Shown piece after piece: positions 26,081 through 35,460 of a DNA stretch of 64,000 nt. Position 1 is the stretch's first letter, and every line of letters begins with the position of its first letter. The stretch is from Streptomyces sp. NBC_00259. GTDB taxonomy: Bacteria; Actinomycetota; Actinomycetes; Streptomycetales; Streptomycetaceae. The stretch spans positions 930,001 to 994,000 of the forward strand of contig NZ_CP108080.1 in assembly GCF_036181745.1 (NCBI RefSeq), given 5' to 3'. Made by a program: the position numbers and the translations under genes. The notes under the pieces were generated by a model. It saw nothing but the letters and a program-made list of their open reading frames with translations, did not search any database and was not told the DNA's origin.

Positions 26081-27949
26081 ATGCAGATTCGCGATCTTCC
26101 TTATCCCGATCCCGGTGAGCCGGACGTCCGGTCGGGACTCCGGTTCCTCATCTGGCTCGGGCGGGGCCAGCTCGGCGGCCAGTTCAAAGCGCTCGCCTGG
26201 GGCATGGTGCACTTCGTCTCCGTGATGGCCCTGCCGTACGGCGTCGGGTTCGCCGTCCAGGCCGTCGTGGACCGCTCCGGCACCGGCCTCGCCCTGGCGG
26301 GCGGCCTGATCGCCGTCGCCGCGATCGGCATCGCCGGCGGCGACACGATGCTGCACCGTACGGCCGTCACCAACTGGATCACCGCCGCGGCGCGCACCCA
26401 GCAGCTGCTGGCGCGCAGGACCGCCGAGTTGGGCTCCGCCCTCACCAGACGCGTCGCCGCCGGTGAGGTCGTCGCGGTCTCCACGGGCGATGTCGAGAAG
26501 ATCGGCTGGTTCGTCGAAGCCGTCTCACGGTTCCTCGCGGCGGCCCTGACGATCGTCGTGGTCTGTGCGGCGCTGCTGGTGTACCAGCCGGCGCTCGGCG
26601 TCCTCGTCGCGATCGGGGTCCCGGTCCTGGCGCTCGGCGTACTGCCCCTGCTGCCGCGGGCCACCCGGCTGGCCGACGTCCAGCGTGACAAGGCGGGCAA
26701 GGCCACCGAGCTGGCCTCCGACACCGTCGCGGGACTGCGGGTGCTGCGCGGCATCGGCGGCGAGGAGCTGTTCCTCACGCGATACCGGCGCGCCTCGCAG
26801 GAGGTCCGCAAGGCCGCGGTCCGCAGTGCCCGGATGTGGTCGGTCATCACGGCGTTGCAGGTGCTGCTGCCGGGCCTGTTGCTGATCGCCGTCGTCTGGC
26901 ACGGCATCGGGCTGGTCGGCAACGGCCGGATCGAGATCGGTGAACTCGTCACCGTGTACAGCGCGGTGATGCTGCTGACCTATCCCCTGCGGCATTTCGA
27001 GGAGATCGCGATGGCCTACTCGTTCTCCCGTCCCTCGGCGCGGCGTGCGGCCAGGGTGCTCGCGCTGAAGCGTGCGACGGGCGGTGCCGAAGGCACGTCC
27101 GACGCGACCCCCTCGGGTGACCTGTACGACCCGGCCACCGGGCTGCTCGCCCCGGCCGGGGAACTGACCGCCGTCGTGTGCGGCGACCCGGACGCGGCGG
27201 GACGCCTGGCGGAACGGCTGGGCGGACACCCCGCGGAGCCGGAGGGGCAGCCGTCCGTGCTGCTCGGCGGGGTGGCGCTGGACGAGCTGCCGCTGGACGC
27301 CGCCAGGGCCGCGGTGCTGGTGCAGGACAAGGACCCGGTGCTCCTTTCCGGAACGCTCGCCGAGCTGCTGGACGTGCCCGCGTCGGGCGCGGTGGCGGCG
27401 GACGCGGCGCTGACAGCGGCGGAGTGCGGCGACGTCCTCGACGCGCTGGCCCAGGCCTCGCTGGACGGGGACGCGTGGAGCGCCACCGTCACCGAGCGCG
27501 GCCGCTCGCTCTCCGGTGGCCAGCGGCAGCGACTGGCCCTGGCCCGTTCACTGGTGGCTGACCCCGAGGTGCTCGTGCTCGACGAGCCGACCTCGGCCGT
27601 CGACTCGCACACGGAGGCACGGATCGCGGGCGGTGTGCGGGCGCTGCGGTCAGGACGTACGACCGTGGTGTTCACCTCGTCGCCCCTGCTGCTCGACCGG
27701 GCCGACCGGGTCGTGCTCGTCCACGACGACACCGTCGCGGCGGTCGGGGCCCACCGCGAACTGCTGCACTCGGAACCGCGGTACCGGGCGGTGGTGACCC
27801 GTGAGACGGAGGACGAGCAGCTCGCCCTCAACGGCAGCAAGCACAGGAACGGCAGCGGCGGTGGCGCGCTGGAGGCCGTCGAAGCGACCCGGACGACCGA
27901 CGTCGGCATCGACATCGACATCGACATCGACATCGAGGAGACGGCATGA
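26081..27949 (+). CDS. ABC exporter half (heterodimer partner A, degenerate Walker A)
   Basis: The protein has 622 residues with an ABC transmembrane domain (residues 30-315) and an ATPase domain. The Walker A position reads VVCGDPDAAGRLAERLG, so the GKS/T lysine is absent. The signature is intact (LSGGQRQRLALARSL), and Walker B is VLVLDEPTSAVD. The H-loop is FTSSPLLLDRADR without His. This half therefore cannot bind ATP productively by itself but offers the signature to its partner. The C-terminus has a (ID) repeat coded by ATCGAC hexanucleotides. Its ATG-overlapped stop (ATGA) couples it to the second half. The substrate is unknown. Confidence 0.9.
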   Translation: MQIRDLPYPDPGEPDVRSGLRFLIWLGRGQLGGQFKALAWGMVHFVSVMALPYGVGFAVQAVVDRSGTGLALAGGLIAVAAIGIAGGDTMLHRTAVTNWITAAARTQQLLARRTAELGSALTRRVAAGEVVAVSTGDVEKIGWFVEAVSRFLAAALTIVVVCAALLVYQPALGVLVAIGVPVLALGVLPLLPRATRLADVQRDKAGKATELASDTVAGLRVLRGIGGEELFLTRYRRASQEVRKAAVRSARMWSVITALQVLLPGLLLIAVVWHGIGLVGNGRIEIGELVTVYSAVMLLTYPLRHFEEIAMAYSFSRPSARRAARVLALKRATGGAEGTSDATPSGDLYDPATGLLAPAGELTAVVCGDPDAAGRLAERLGGHPAEPEGQPSVLLGGVALDELPLDAARAAVLVQDKDPVLLSGTLAELLDVPASGAVAADAALTAAECGDVLDALAQASLDGDAWSATVTERGRSLSGGQRQRLALARSLVADPEVLVLDEPTSAVDSHTEARIAGGVRALRSGRTTVVFTSSPLLLDRADRVVLVHDDTVAAVGAHRELLHSEPRYRAVVTRETEDEQLALNGSKHRNGSGGGALEAVEATRTTDVGIDIDIDIDIEETA

Positions 27950-29727
27950 TCGGCGTGGCGCCACCGGACTACGATCCGGCGGCCCCCCGGACGGCGACCA
28001 CCCTGCCGGTGGGCACGCCCGCGACCGTACGGTCGTACGTCCACGAACTCATGCGGCGGCACCGCCGCGCCTTCGCGCTGCTCATCGGCGTCAACACGGT
28101 GGCCGTCGTCGCCTCGATGGCCGGGCCGTGGCTGCTCGGCTCGCTGGTGGAGCGCGCGGCGGACGGGGCGCGCGAGCTCCATCTGGAGCGCACCGCCGCG
28201 CTGTTCGCGCTCGCGCTCGTGGTCCAGGCCGTGTTCGTGCGACTGGTGCGGCTGCGCGGCGCGGTGCTCGGTGAGCGCATGCTGGCGGATCTGCGCGAGG
28301 ACTTCCTCGTACGGTCCGTGGGACTGCCGCCGGGGGTGCTGGAACGGGCGGGTACGGGCGATCTGCTGTCCCGGATCACCACCGACATCGACCGCCTGGC
28401 GAACGCGATGCGCGAGGCCGTCCCGCAGCTGACGATCGGTGTGTTCTGGGTCGTGCTGCTGCTCGGCGGCCTCACGGTGACCGCGCCGCCGCTGGCTCCC
28501 GCGGTGCTGGTGGCACTGCCGGTGCTGGTGCTCGGCTGCCGCTGGTACTTCAGGCGTGCTCCGTCGGCGTACCGCTCGGAGGCCGCCGGCTACGCGGCGG
28601 TGGCGGCCGTACTCGCGGAGACGGTCGACGCGGGGCGCACCGTCGAGGCACACCGGCTCGGGGCGCGGCGCGTGGCGCTCTCGGACCGGCGGATCAAGGA
28701 GTGGACGGCGTGGGAGCGGTACACGCTGTGGCTGCGGTCCGTGCTCTTCCCGGTCATCAACATCACCCATGCGACCGTGCTCGGATCGGTGCTGATGATC
28801 GGCGGCGTGTTCGTTCTGCAGGGCTGGATCAGCATCGGGCAACTGACCACCGGCGCGCTGATCGCCCAGATGATGGTCGACCCGGTGAACCTGATCCTGC
28901 GCTGGTACGACGAGCTCCAGGTGGCGCAGGTGTCGCTGGCCCGACTGGTGGGCGTACGGGAGATCGAGCCGGACGCGGGCGACGCCGAGGTGCGGCCCGA
29001 CGGCCGCGCGGTCCGCGCGGACGAGGTGCGCTTCGGATACCGCGAGGGCGTCGACGTGCTCCACCGGGTCTCGATGGACGTGCCGCCCGGGACCCGGCTG
29101 GCGCTGGTCGGCCCGTCCGGCGCGGGCAAGTCCACGCTCGGCCGGCTGCTCGCGGGCATCTACGCCCCGCGCACCGGCCGGGTCACGCTCGGCGCCGCCG
29201 AGCTGTCCCGGATGCCGGCGGAGCGGGTACGGGAGCATGTGGCGCTGGTCAACCAGGAGCACCACGTGTTCGTCGGCTCCCTGCGCGACAATCTGCTGCT
29301 CGCACGGGCGGGGGCCGAGGACGCGGAGCTGTGGGCGGCCCTCGGCGCGGTCGACGCGGAGGACTGGGCTCAGGGCCTGGACGACGGACTCGACACCGAG
29401 GTCGGCTCCGGCGGTCTGTCGCTGACCCCGGCCCAGGCCCAGCAGATCGCGCTCGCCCGGCTGGTCCTCGCGGACCCGCACACCCTGGTCCTGGACGAGG
29501 CGACGTCACTGCTGGACCCGCGGGCGGCCCGCCATCTGGAGCGGTCCCTGGCCCGGGTCCTCGACGGCCGTACGGTCGTGGCGATCGCCCATCGGCTGCA
29601 CACGGCGCACGACGCGGACGTCATCGCGGTCGTCGAGAACGGCCGGATCACCGAACTGGGCAGCCACACCGACCTGGTGGCGGCGGACGGGGCGTACGCG
29701 GCGCTGTGGCGGTCCTGGCACGGGTGA
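27946..29727 (+). CDS. ABC exporter half (heterodimer partner B, degenerate signature motif)
   Basis: The protein has 593 residues with six transmembrane helices (about residues 40-310) and an ATPase domain. Walker A is intact (LVGPSGAGKSTLGRLL), Walker B is TLVLDEATSLLD and the H-loop is IAHRL. The signature motif is degenerate: LSLTPAQAQQIALARL instead of LSGGQ. With the partner's intact LSGGQ, one composite ATP site is normal and the other is defective on both sides. This asymmetric arrangement is known for heterodimeric exporters such as TM287/288. It overlaps its partner by four bases. Confidence 0.92.
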   Translation: MIGVAPPDYDPAAPRTATTLPVGTPATVRSYVHELMRRHRRAFALLIGVNTVAVVASMAGPWLLGSLVERAADGARELHLERTAALFALALVVQAVFVRLVRLRGAVLGERMLADLREDFLVRSVGLPPGVLERAGTGDLLSRITTDIDRLANAMREAVPQLTIGVFWVVLLLGGLTVTAPPLAPAVLVALPVLVLGCRWYFRRAPSAYRSEAAGYAAVAAVLAETVDAGRTVEAHRLGARRVALSDRRIKEWTAWERYTLWLRSVLFPVINITHATVLGSVLMIGGVFVLQGWISIGQLTTGALIAQMMVDPVNLILRWYDELQVAQVSLARLVGVREIEPDAGDAEVRPDGRAVRADEVRFGYREGVDVLHRVSMDVPPGTRLALVGPSGAGKSTLGRLLAGIYAPRTGRVTLGAAELSRMPAERVREHVALVNQEHHVFVGSLRDNLLLARAGAEDAELWAALGAVDAEDWAQGLDDGLDTEVGSGGLSLTPAQAQQIALARLVLADPHTLVLDEATSLLDPRAARHLERSLARVLDGRTVVAIAHRLHTAHDADVIAVVENGRITELGSHTDLVAADGAYAALWRSWHG

Positions 29728-29775
29728 GCCTTCCGTCCCGCGTGACCGCCCCGCGCGGCCGCCCCGTCCCCGGTC

Positions 29776-30423
29776 TCAGGCCGAGGGCCGGGCGGCCCCG
29801 GGCCAGCGGCCGAGCCAGACGCGGAGCGGAACGGCGGCCAGCCACCAGAGCTGGGCGACCCTCGCCGAGACGAGGGTGAGCGGGATGGACACGGCGAAAA
29901 CGACGACCATGACCAGGCCCTCCCGGACGGAGTGGCTCAGGCTCGCGCGCGGAACACCCGGCTCGACCAGGGTCGGCCTGAGGAGGATCCGCAGCGACAT
30001 CGCGGTGATCAGCCCCGAGGCGAGGGCGATCGCTCCCGCGTAGACCGCGGTCGCCAGCGCGGTGTCCCCGTACTCACTGATCAGGCGGGTCGGGAACGGC
30101 AGCCCTGCGATCAGGGCCAGCAGCGCCAGGTACAGGTACAGAAGACACATGTCGATCCGGACGATCCTGGAGAGCACCGCGTACTGGGCCAGCCACAGGG
30201 CACCGATGACGACGAAGCTCAGCAGGAACGCGCTCACGTCGGCGAGGGCGTCGTTGAGCGCGCCGCCGAGGTCCGCGTCGGGCAGACCGTCCGGCACGTT
30301 GATGTCGAGGGCCAGCAGCGTGATCGCGATGGCGAAGACCGCGTCCCCGAACGTGAGCAGCCGCTCCGGGCTGACGACCGTACCGGCGTCTTCGGCTCCC
30401 CGCTCACGTCTCGCTGCGCTCAC
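29776..30423 (-). CDS. TMEM175-type potassium channel-like protein
   Basis: The protein has 215 residues from the GTG at 30423. The TMEM175 signature (RLLTFGDAVFAIAITLLALDI) is near the N-terminus, with further membrane helices to the end (for example FLLSFVVIGALWLAQYAVL and GLVMVVVFAVSIPLTLVSA). Bacterial members form K+-permeable tetramers lacking the usual selectivity filter. The codon structure is good, but the ribosome binding site is weak. It stands between exporter genes and the YdjM-like gene with opposite neighbours, and no specific role is evident. Confidence 0.85.
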   Translation of the reverse strand: MSAARRERGAEDAGTVVSPERLLTFGDAVFAIAITLLALDINVPDGLPDADLGGALNDALADVSAFLLSFVVIGALWLAQYAVLSRIVRIDMCLLYLYLALLALIAGLPFPTRLISEYGDTALATAVYAGAIALASGLITAMSLRILLRPTLVEPGVPRASLSHSVREGLVMVVVFAVSIPLTLVSARVAQLWWLAAVPLRVWLGRWPGAARPSA

Positions 30424-30441
30424 GGCCGGGACGCTACCCGG

Positions 30442-30461
30442 GGGTGCCCGCTCGGGCACCC
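30442..30461. terminator. Hairpin between the TMEM175-like and YdjM-like genes
   Basis: GGGTGCCC at 30442-30449 pairs with GGGCACCC at 30454-30461 with a GCTC loop. It lies downstream of the YdjM-like gene on the minus strand and just before the TMEM175 start, so it could stop read-through between them. Confidence 0.5.
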
Positions 30462-30490
30462 GGTGCTGGGCCGGACACCGCACGCCGGCA

Positions 30491-30514
30491 CCCGTCCGGA
30501 TGCCCCCGGACGGG
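30491..30514. terminator. Second hairpin between the TMEM175-like and YdjM-like genes
   Basis: CCCGTCCGG at 30491-30499 pairs with CCGGACGGG at 30506-30514, with a six-base loop. It is located 30 bases after the YdjM-like stop and is the more likely terminator of that gene. Confidence 0.6.
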
Positions 30515-30544
30515 TCCAGGGGGCACCGGACGGTGCCGGCGCCG

Positions 30545-31336
30545 CTAGATGAAGTTGAGCGCCGCCGCGCCGCCCACTCCCCCGAGCAGCATGAACGCCG
30601 GCATCAGCACCTTCAGCTCCACCCAGCTGCCGGCCCGGAAGCGCATGGCCTTCGGCGGCCCGAGCGCATACCAGCGCTTGTTGCCGACCGGGATCGGCCA
30701 GAGGATCGGGCAGCCCGACACGGTGAGGGCGTCGCCGATGTCGTGCACCAGGGCACCGAGGACGACCGGGAGGCCGAGCCAGAGGTACTCCTGGCCGGGT
30801 CCGGTGAAGAGCCAGTCCGCGCCGCTGCCCGGTTTGTCCAGGACACCGGCCAGAATCCAGGCGCTGGTCGCCCCGAGCAGCCACACGAGGACATCGCTGG
30901 ACACCCGCGCGGCGCGCCACAGCAGGCCCTCGACCGCGAGCACGAGGTGCACGAAGAGGATCGCGAGGACGGCCCACCGCCCGCCGGCCATGGCCAGCGC
31001 GGACGTACCGCCGCCGATCAGCACGGCCCACAGCCAGGTGTGGGTGAGCGTGCGGTGGCCGCCGGTCCTGCGTTTATCGCCCGGCTTCTTCGTGGCCTTG
31101 TAGACGGCGTACGAGAGCTTGTCGACGATCTCGCACAGGCCCCGCGAGACCGGCCCGAAGGCCCGGGATATCGTCGCCGCCTTGTGATCGAGATCCGGCG
31201 CGAGCGCCGCGCCCGCGCAGATCAGCGCGCCGACCACGAGAACGGGCCACGGCATCGCGTGGCCCGCGGCGGCCGCCGCCGCTCCCACCCCCAGCCAGGC
31301 CGCCGCCCCGGAAAGGGAGTGCGCCGGTCCCATCAT
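30545..31336 (-). CDS. YdjM-family (DUF457) integral membrane metal-dependent hydrolase-like protein
   Basis: The protein has 263 residues with several hydrophobic helices. The family blocks are visible: MMGPAHSLSGAAAWL, APDLDHKAATIS with the metal-binding DxDH, GGHRTLTHTWL with two His, and ALVHDIGDALT. The family is called 'metal-dependent hydrolase' or 'LexA-binding inner membrane protein', but no function is proven. It is divergent from the helicase gene with a 121-base gap. Confidence 0.88.
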   Translation of the reverse strand: MMGPAHSLSGAAAWLGVGAAAAAAGHAMPWPVLVVGALICAGAALAPDLDHKAATISRAFGPVSRGLCEIVDKLSYAVYKATKKPGDKRRTGGHRTLTHTWLWAVLIGGGTSALAMAGGRWAVLAILFVHLVLAVEGLLWRAARVSSDVLVWLLGATSAWILAGVLDKPGSGADWLFTGPGQEYLWLGLPVVLGALVHDIGDALTVSGCPILWPIPVGNKRWYALGPPKAMRFRAGSWVELKVLMPAFMLLGGVGGAAALNFI

Positions 31337-31457
31337 GCTCGTTCCCGCCCCATCTGCTGTTGTGGTTGACCCCAGTTGACGGGACAGGCTACCGGTAGCG
31401 ATCTTCGCAGCGGTGGCCGGTTCCCGGTCCCGGCCACAAGCCAGGCAAGATGGGGGC

Positions 31458-33971
31458 GTGACCCTTATCGATCAGCTGCCGCCTGCCGCCGACCCCGATG
31501 CCCTCTTCGAAGCCTTCTCGTCGTGGGCCGAGGACCGGGGCATCTCGCTCTACCCGGCCCAGGAGGAGGCGCTGATCGAGGTGGTCTCCGGGGCCAACGT
31601 GATCCTCTCCACACCCACCGGCTCGGGAAAGAGCCTGGTCGCGGCCGGTGCGCACTTCGCGGCGCTGGCCCGTGACGAGGTCACCTTCTACACGGCGCCG
31701 ATCAAGGCGCTCGTCTCGGAGAAGTTCTTCGACCTCTGCAAGCTCTTCGGCACGGAGAACGTCGGCATGCTCACCGGCGACGCGTCCGTGAACGCGGACG
31801 CACCGGTCATCTGCTGCACCGCCGAGGTTCTTGCCTCCATCGCGCTGCGCGACGGCAGGAACGCCGACATCGGCCAGGTCGTCATGGACGAGTTCCACTT
31901 CTACGCGGAGCCGGACCGCGGCTGGGCCTGGCAGATCCCTCTTCTGGAGCTTCCCCAGGCGCAGTTCGTGCTGATGTCGGCGACGCTCGGCGACGTCTCG
32001 ATGTTCGAGAAGGACCTGACCCGGCGCACCGGCCGCGACACCGCCGTCGTCCGGTCCGCCACCCGCCCGGTGCCGCTCTCCTACGAGTACCGCACGACGC
32101 CCATCACCGAGACGCTGACCGAGCTGCTGGAGACCAGGCAGGCGCCGGTCTACATCGTGCACTTCACCCAGGCGCAGGCGGTCGAGCGCGCGCAGTCGCT
32201 GATGAGCATCAACATGTGCACCCGCGAGGAGAAGGACCGGATCGCCGAGCTGATCGGCAACTTCCGCTTCACCACCAAGTTCGGCCGGAACCTCTCCCGG
32301 TACGTGCGCCACGGCATCGGCGTCCATCACGCCGGCATGCTGCCGAAGTACCGCCGCCTGGTCGAGAAGCTCGCCCAGGCCGGTCTGCTGAAGGTGATCT
32401 GCGGTACGGACACGCTCGGCGTCGGCGTCAACGTGCCCATTCGCACGGTGCTGTTCACCGCGCTCACCAAGTACGACGGCAGTCGGGTGCGGACGCTCCG
32501 TTCGCGCGAGTTCCACCAGATCGCGGGCCGGGCCGGCCGGGCCGGGTTCGACACCGCCGGGTTCGTCGTCGCCCAGGCGCCCGAGCATGTCATCGAGAAC
32601 GAGAAGGCCCTCGCCAAGGCCGGCGACGACCCGAAGAAGAAGCGCAAGGTGGTCCGCAAGAAGGCCCCCGAAGGCTTCGTCGCGTGGTCCCAGAACTCCT
32701 TCGAGAAGCTCATCGGTTCCGATCCCGAGCCGCTGACCTCCCGCTTCAGGGTCACCCACGCCATGCTGCTGTCGGTGATCGCCCGCCCGGGCAACGCCTT
32801 CGACGCGATGCGCAAGCTGCTGGAGGACAACCACGAGCCGCGCAAGCAGCAGCTGCGCCACATCCGCCGGGCCATCGCGATCTACCGCTCGCTCCTCGAC
32901 GGCGGAATCGTGGAGCGCCTCGACACACCCGACGCCCAGGGCCGGATCGTCCGGCTCACCGTCGACTTCCAGCAGGACTTCGCCCTGAACCAGGCGCTGT
33001 CCACGTTCGCGCTCGCCGCCTTCGACCTGCTGGATCCCGAATCGCCGTCGTACGCCCTCGACATGGTGTCCGTCGTCGAGTCCACGCTGGACGATCCCCG
33101 CCAGATCCTCGCGGCCCAGCAGAACAAGGCCCGCGGCGAGGCGGTCGGGGCGATGAAGGCCGACGGTGTCGAGTACGAGGAGCGGATGGAGCGGCTCCAG
33201 GACATCTCGTACCCGAAGCCGCTCGAAGAGCTGCTGTGGCACGCGTACAACCTCTACCGGAAGTCCCATCCGTGGGTCGGCGACCACCCGGTCTCGCCGA
33301 AGTCGGTCATCCGGGACATGTACGAACGGGCCCTGTCCTTCACCGAGTTCACGTCGTTCTACGAGCTGGCGCGCACCGAGGGCATCGTGCTCCGCTATCT
33401 CGCGAGCGCGTACAAGGCGCTGGACCACACCATTCCGGACGATCTGAAGAGCGAGGACCTCCAGGATCTGATCGCCTGGCTGGGCGAGATGGTCCGGCAG
33501 GTCGACTCCAGCCTGCTGGACGAGTGGGAGCAGCTGGCCAATCCCGAGGTGGAGACCGCGGAGGAGGCCCAGGAGAAGGCCGACCAGGTCAAGCCGGTCA
33601 CGGCGAACGCCCGCGCCTTCCGTGTGCTCGTGCGGAACGCCATGTTCCGTCGGGTGGAGCTGGCCGCGCTGGACCAGGTCGCCGAGCTGGGCGCGCTCGA
33701 CGCCGAGTCCGGCTGGGACGAGGACGCCTGGGGAGAGGCGATGGACGCGTACTGGGACGAGTACGACGACCTCGGCACCGGGCCGGACGCGCGCGGACCG
33801 AAGCTGCTGTCGATCGAGGAGGACCCCGGGCACGGGCTGTGGCGGGTCCGGCAGACGTTCGCCGACCCCAACGGCGATCATGACTGGGGCATCAGCGCGG
33901 AGGTCGATCTGGCGGCCTCCGACGAAGAGGGCCTGGCCGTGGTCCGGGTCACGTCCGTCGGCCAGCTGTGA
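31458..33971 (+). CDS. Ski2-like DEAD/DEAH RNA helicase with DUF3516
   Basis: The protein has 837 residues from the GTG at 31458. Motif I is STPTGSGKS, Ia TAPIKALVSEKF, II VVMDEFHFYAEPDRGWAW (DEFH), III LMSATLGD, IV-V VICGTDTLGVGVNVPIRT, and VI HQIAGRAGRAGFD. The region 380-830 is the actinobacterial DUF3516 extension. Members are thought to act on RNA in processing or turnover. It is followed after 13 bases by tesB in the same direction, a linkage seen often in Streptomyces. Confidence 0.9.
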   Translation: MTLIDQLPPAADPDALFEAFSSWAEDRGISLYPAQEEALIEVVSGANVILSTPTGSGKSLVAAGAHFAALARDEVTFYTAPIKALVSEKFFDLCKLFGTENVGMLTGDASVNADAPVICCTAEVLASIALRDGRNADIGQVVMDEFHFYAEPDRGWAWQIPLLELPQAQFVLMSATLGDVSMFEKDLTRRTGRDTAVVRSATRPVPLSYEYRTTPITETLTELLETRQAPVYIVHFTQAQAVERAQSLMSINMCTREEKDRIAELIGNFRFTTKFGRNLSRYVRHGIGVHHAGMLPKYRRLVEKLAQAGLLKVICGTDTLGVGVNVPIRTVLFTALTKYDGSRVRTLRSREFHQIAGRAGRAGFDTAGFVVAQAPEHVIENEKALAKAGDDPKKKRKVVRKKAPEGFVAWSQNSFEKLIGSDPEPLTSRFRVTHAMLLSVIARPGNAFDAMRKLLEDNHEPRKQQLRHIRRAIAIYRSLLDGGIVERLDTPDAQGRIVRLTVDFQQDFALNQALSTFALAAFDLLDPESPSYALDMVSVVESTLDDPRQILAAQQNKARGEAVGAMKADGVEYEERMERLQDISYPKPLEELLWHAYNLYRKSHPWVGDHPVSPKSVIRDMYERALSFTEFTSFYELARTEGIVLRYLASAYKALDHTIPDDLKSEDLQDLIAWLGEMVRQVDSSLLDEWEQLANPEVETAEEAQEKADQVKPVTANARAFRVLVRNAMFRRVELAALDQVAELGALDAESGWDEDAWGEAMDAYWDEYDDLGTGPDARGPKLLSIEEDPGHGLWRVRQTFADPNGDHDWGISAEVDLAASDEEGLAVVRVTSVGQL

Positions 33972-33984
33972 GACTGGAGCACAC

Positions 33985-34944
33985 ATGACCAACGCCGCCG
34001 AGAACCCTCCCGCCGCAGCCGGCTCCGCCGGGTCCGGCCCCGCGGACCGTCCCGCGGAGGCCAGTCCCGCGGAGGTCAGTCCCGCGGAGCGGCTCGTCGA
34101 TCTGCTCGATCTGGAGCAGATCGAGGTCAACATCTTCCGCGGGCTGAGCCCCAACGAGTCCCTCCAGCGGGTCTTCGGAGGGCAGGTCGCGGGCCAGGCC
34201 CTGGTCGCGGCGGGCAGGACGACGGACGGCGCCCGTCCGGTCCACTCGCTGCACGCCTACTTCCTGCGGCCGGGCATCCCCGGGGTGCCGATCGTGTACC
34301 AGGTCGAACGGGTCAGGGACGGCCGGTCGTTCACCACCCGCAGGGTCACGGCCGTCCAGCGGGGCCGCACGATCTTCAATCTGACGGCGTCCTTCCACCA
34401 GCCCGAGGAGGCCGGCTTCGAACACCAGCTGCCGCCCCGGCTGGACTTCCCGGAACCGGAGACCCTGCCGAACGTCAGCGACGAGATCCGCGAGCACCTG
34501 GGCGCGCTGCCCGAGACGCTGGAGCGGATGGCCCGGCGCCAGCCCTTCGACATCCGCTACGTGGACCGGCTCCGCTGGACCGAGGAGGAGACCAAGGAGG
34601 CGGACCCCCGCAGCGCGGTGTGGATGCGCGCCGTCGGCCCGCTGGGCGACGACCCGCTGGTGCACACGTGCGCGCTGACGTACGCCTCGGACATGACACT
34701 GCTGGACGCGGTCCGCATCCCGGTGGAGCCGCTGTGGGGGCCCCGCGGCTTCGACATGGCCTCGCTGGACCACGCCATGTGGTTCCACCGGCCGTTCCGC
34801 ACGGACGAATGGTTCCTGTACGACCAGGAGTCCCCGGTCGCCACGGGCGGCCGGGGACTGGCGCGCGGCCGGATCTACGACCGGCAGGGCCGGTTGCTCG
34901 TCTCGGTCGTGCAGGAGGGACTGTTCCGCAGGCTGGGCGGCTGA
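33985..34944 (+). CDS. tesB: Acyl-CoA thioesterase II
   Basis: The protein has 319 residues with a double hotdog fold. Characteristic segments are QRVFGGQVAGQALVAAGRT, VHSLHAYFLRPG, GRTIFNLTASFHQPE and SLDHAMWFHRPFRTDEWFLYDQESP. It hydrolyses acyl-CoA esters. The first 35 residues are Ala/Pro/Ser-rich and precede the usual start, with a GAGCACAC leader. The ATG is 13 bases after the helicase stop, so it is probably co-transcribed. Confidence 0.92.
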   Translation: MTNAAENPPAAAGSAGSGPADRPAEASPAEVSPAERLVDLLDLEQIEVNIFRGLSPNESLQRVFGGQVAGQALVAAGRTTDGARPVHSLHAYFLRPGIPGVPIVYQVERVRDGRSFTTRRVTAVQRGRTIFNLTASFHQPEEAGFEHQLPPRLDFPEPETLPNVSDEIREHLGALPETLERMARRQPFDIRYVDRLRWTEEETKEADPRSAVWMRAVGPLGDDPLVHTCALTYASDMTLLDAVRIPVEPLWGPRGFDMASLDHAMWFHRPFRTDEWFLYDQESPVATGGRGLARGRIYDRQGRLLVSVVQEGLFRRLGG

Positions 34945-34964
34945 CCGCCGCCCGGCACGCGTCC

Positions 34965-35366
34965 CTACTTCTTGACGGGGTCCAGGCAGAGGACGAACTT
35001 GTCCGCGTCCCACTGCTGCGCGAGGGCGGCCTCGCCGACGGTGCAGGCGTCGACGTCGAAGGTGTTCTCGACGACCTTGACGACCTTGTAGTTGGCGTCC
35101 TTGTCGTCACACTTCTTGGTCTCGACCTCGGGGTTGTTCTCCTCGCCGGTGACCCGGACGCAGTCGCCGGCCTCGGCGCGCACCGGGGAGTCGAAGACGT
35201 AGCCGATGCCGAGCTTCACCACCACGGCGACGACAATGAGGACGACCACGCCGAGGAACTTCTTCAGCTTGCTCTTCGGGGCGGGCGCGGGGGCCGCGCC
35301 GGGTATGGGCTGGCCCTGCGGGAACTGCGGGTCCTGCGGGGCAGCGGGGGGCGTGGGAGCGCTCAT
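34965..35366 (-). CDS. LppU/SCO3897-family membrane-anchored protein
   Basis: The protein has 133 residues. A Pro-rich cytoplasmic N-terminus is followed by KSKLKKFLGVVVLIVVAVVVKLGIGYVF, one membrane helix, and a small external domain with paired Cys residues (GDCVRVTG, KKCDDKD, DACTVGE, VLCLDP). This is the LppU/SCO3897 pattern. The function is unknown. It converges on tesB with only 20 bases between. Confidence 0.85.
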   Translation of the reverse strand: MSAPTPPAAPQDPQFPQGQPIPGAAPAPAPKSKLKKFLGVVVLIVVAVVVKLGIGYVFDSPVRAEAGDCVRVTGEENNPEVETKKCDDKDANYKVVKVVENTFDVDACTVGEAALAQQWDADKFVLCLDPVKK

Positions 35367-35460
35367 CGGCGGTCTTCCTCGGGGTCGCATGGTGATCGAA
35401 CGCGCGCACGCTACACGAAGAATAAGAACCACATAAACATGAGATGCGAAGGAGTCCTTG

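Noticed and set aside
31389..34154. A 921-codon minus-strand frame opposite the Ski2-like helicase
   Set aside because: It is a shadow of the helicase; its sequence shows no family motifs.
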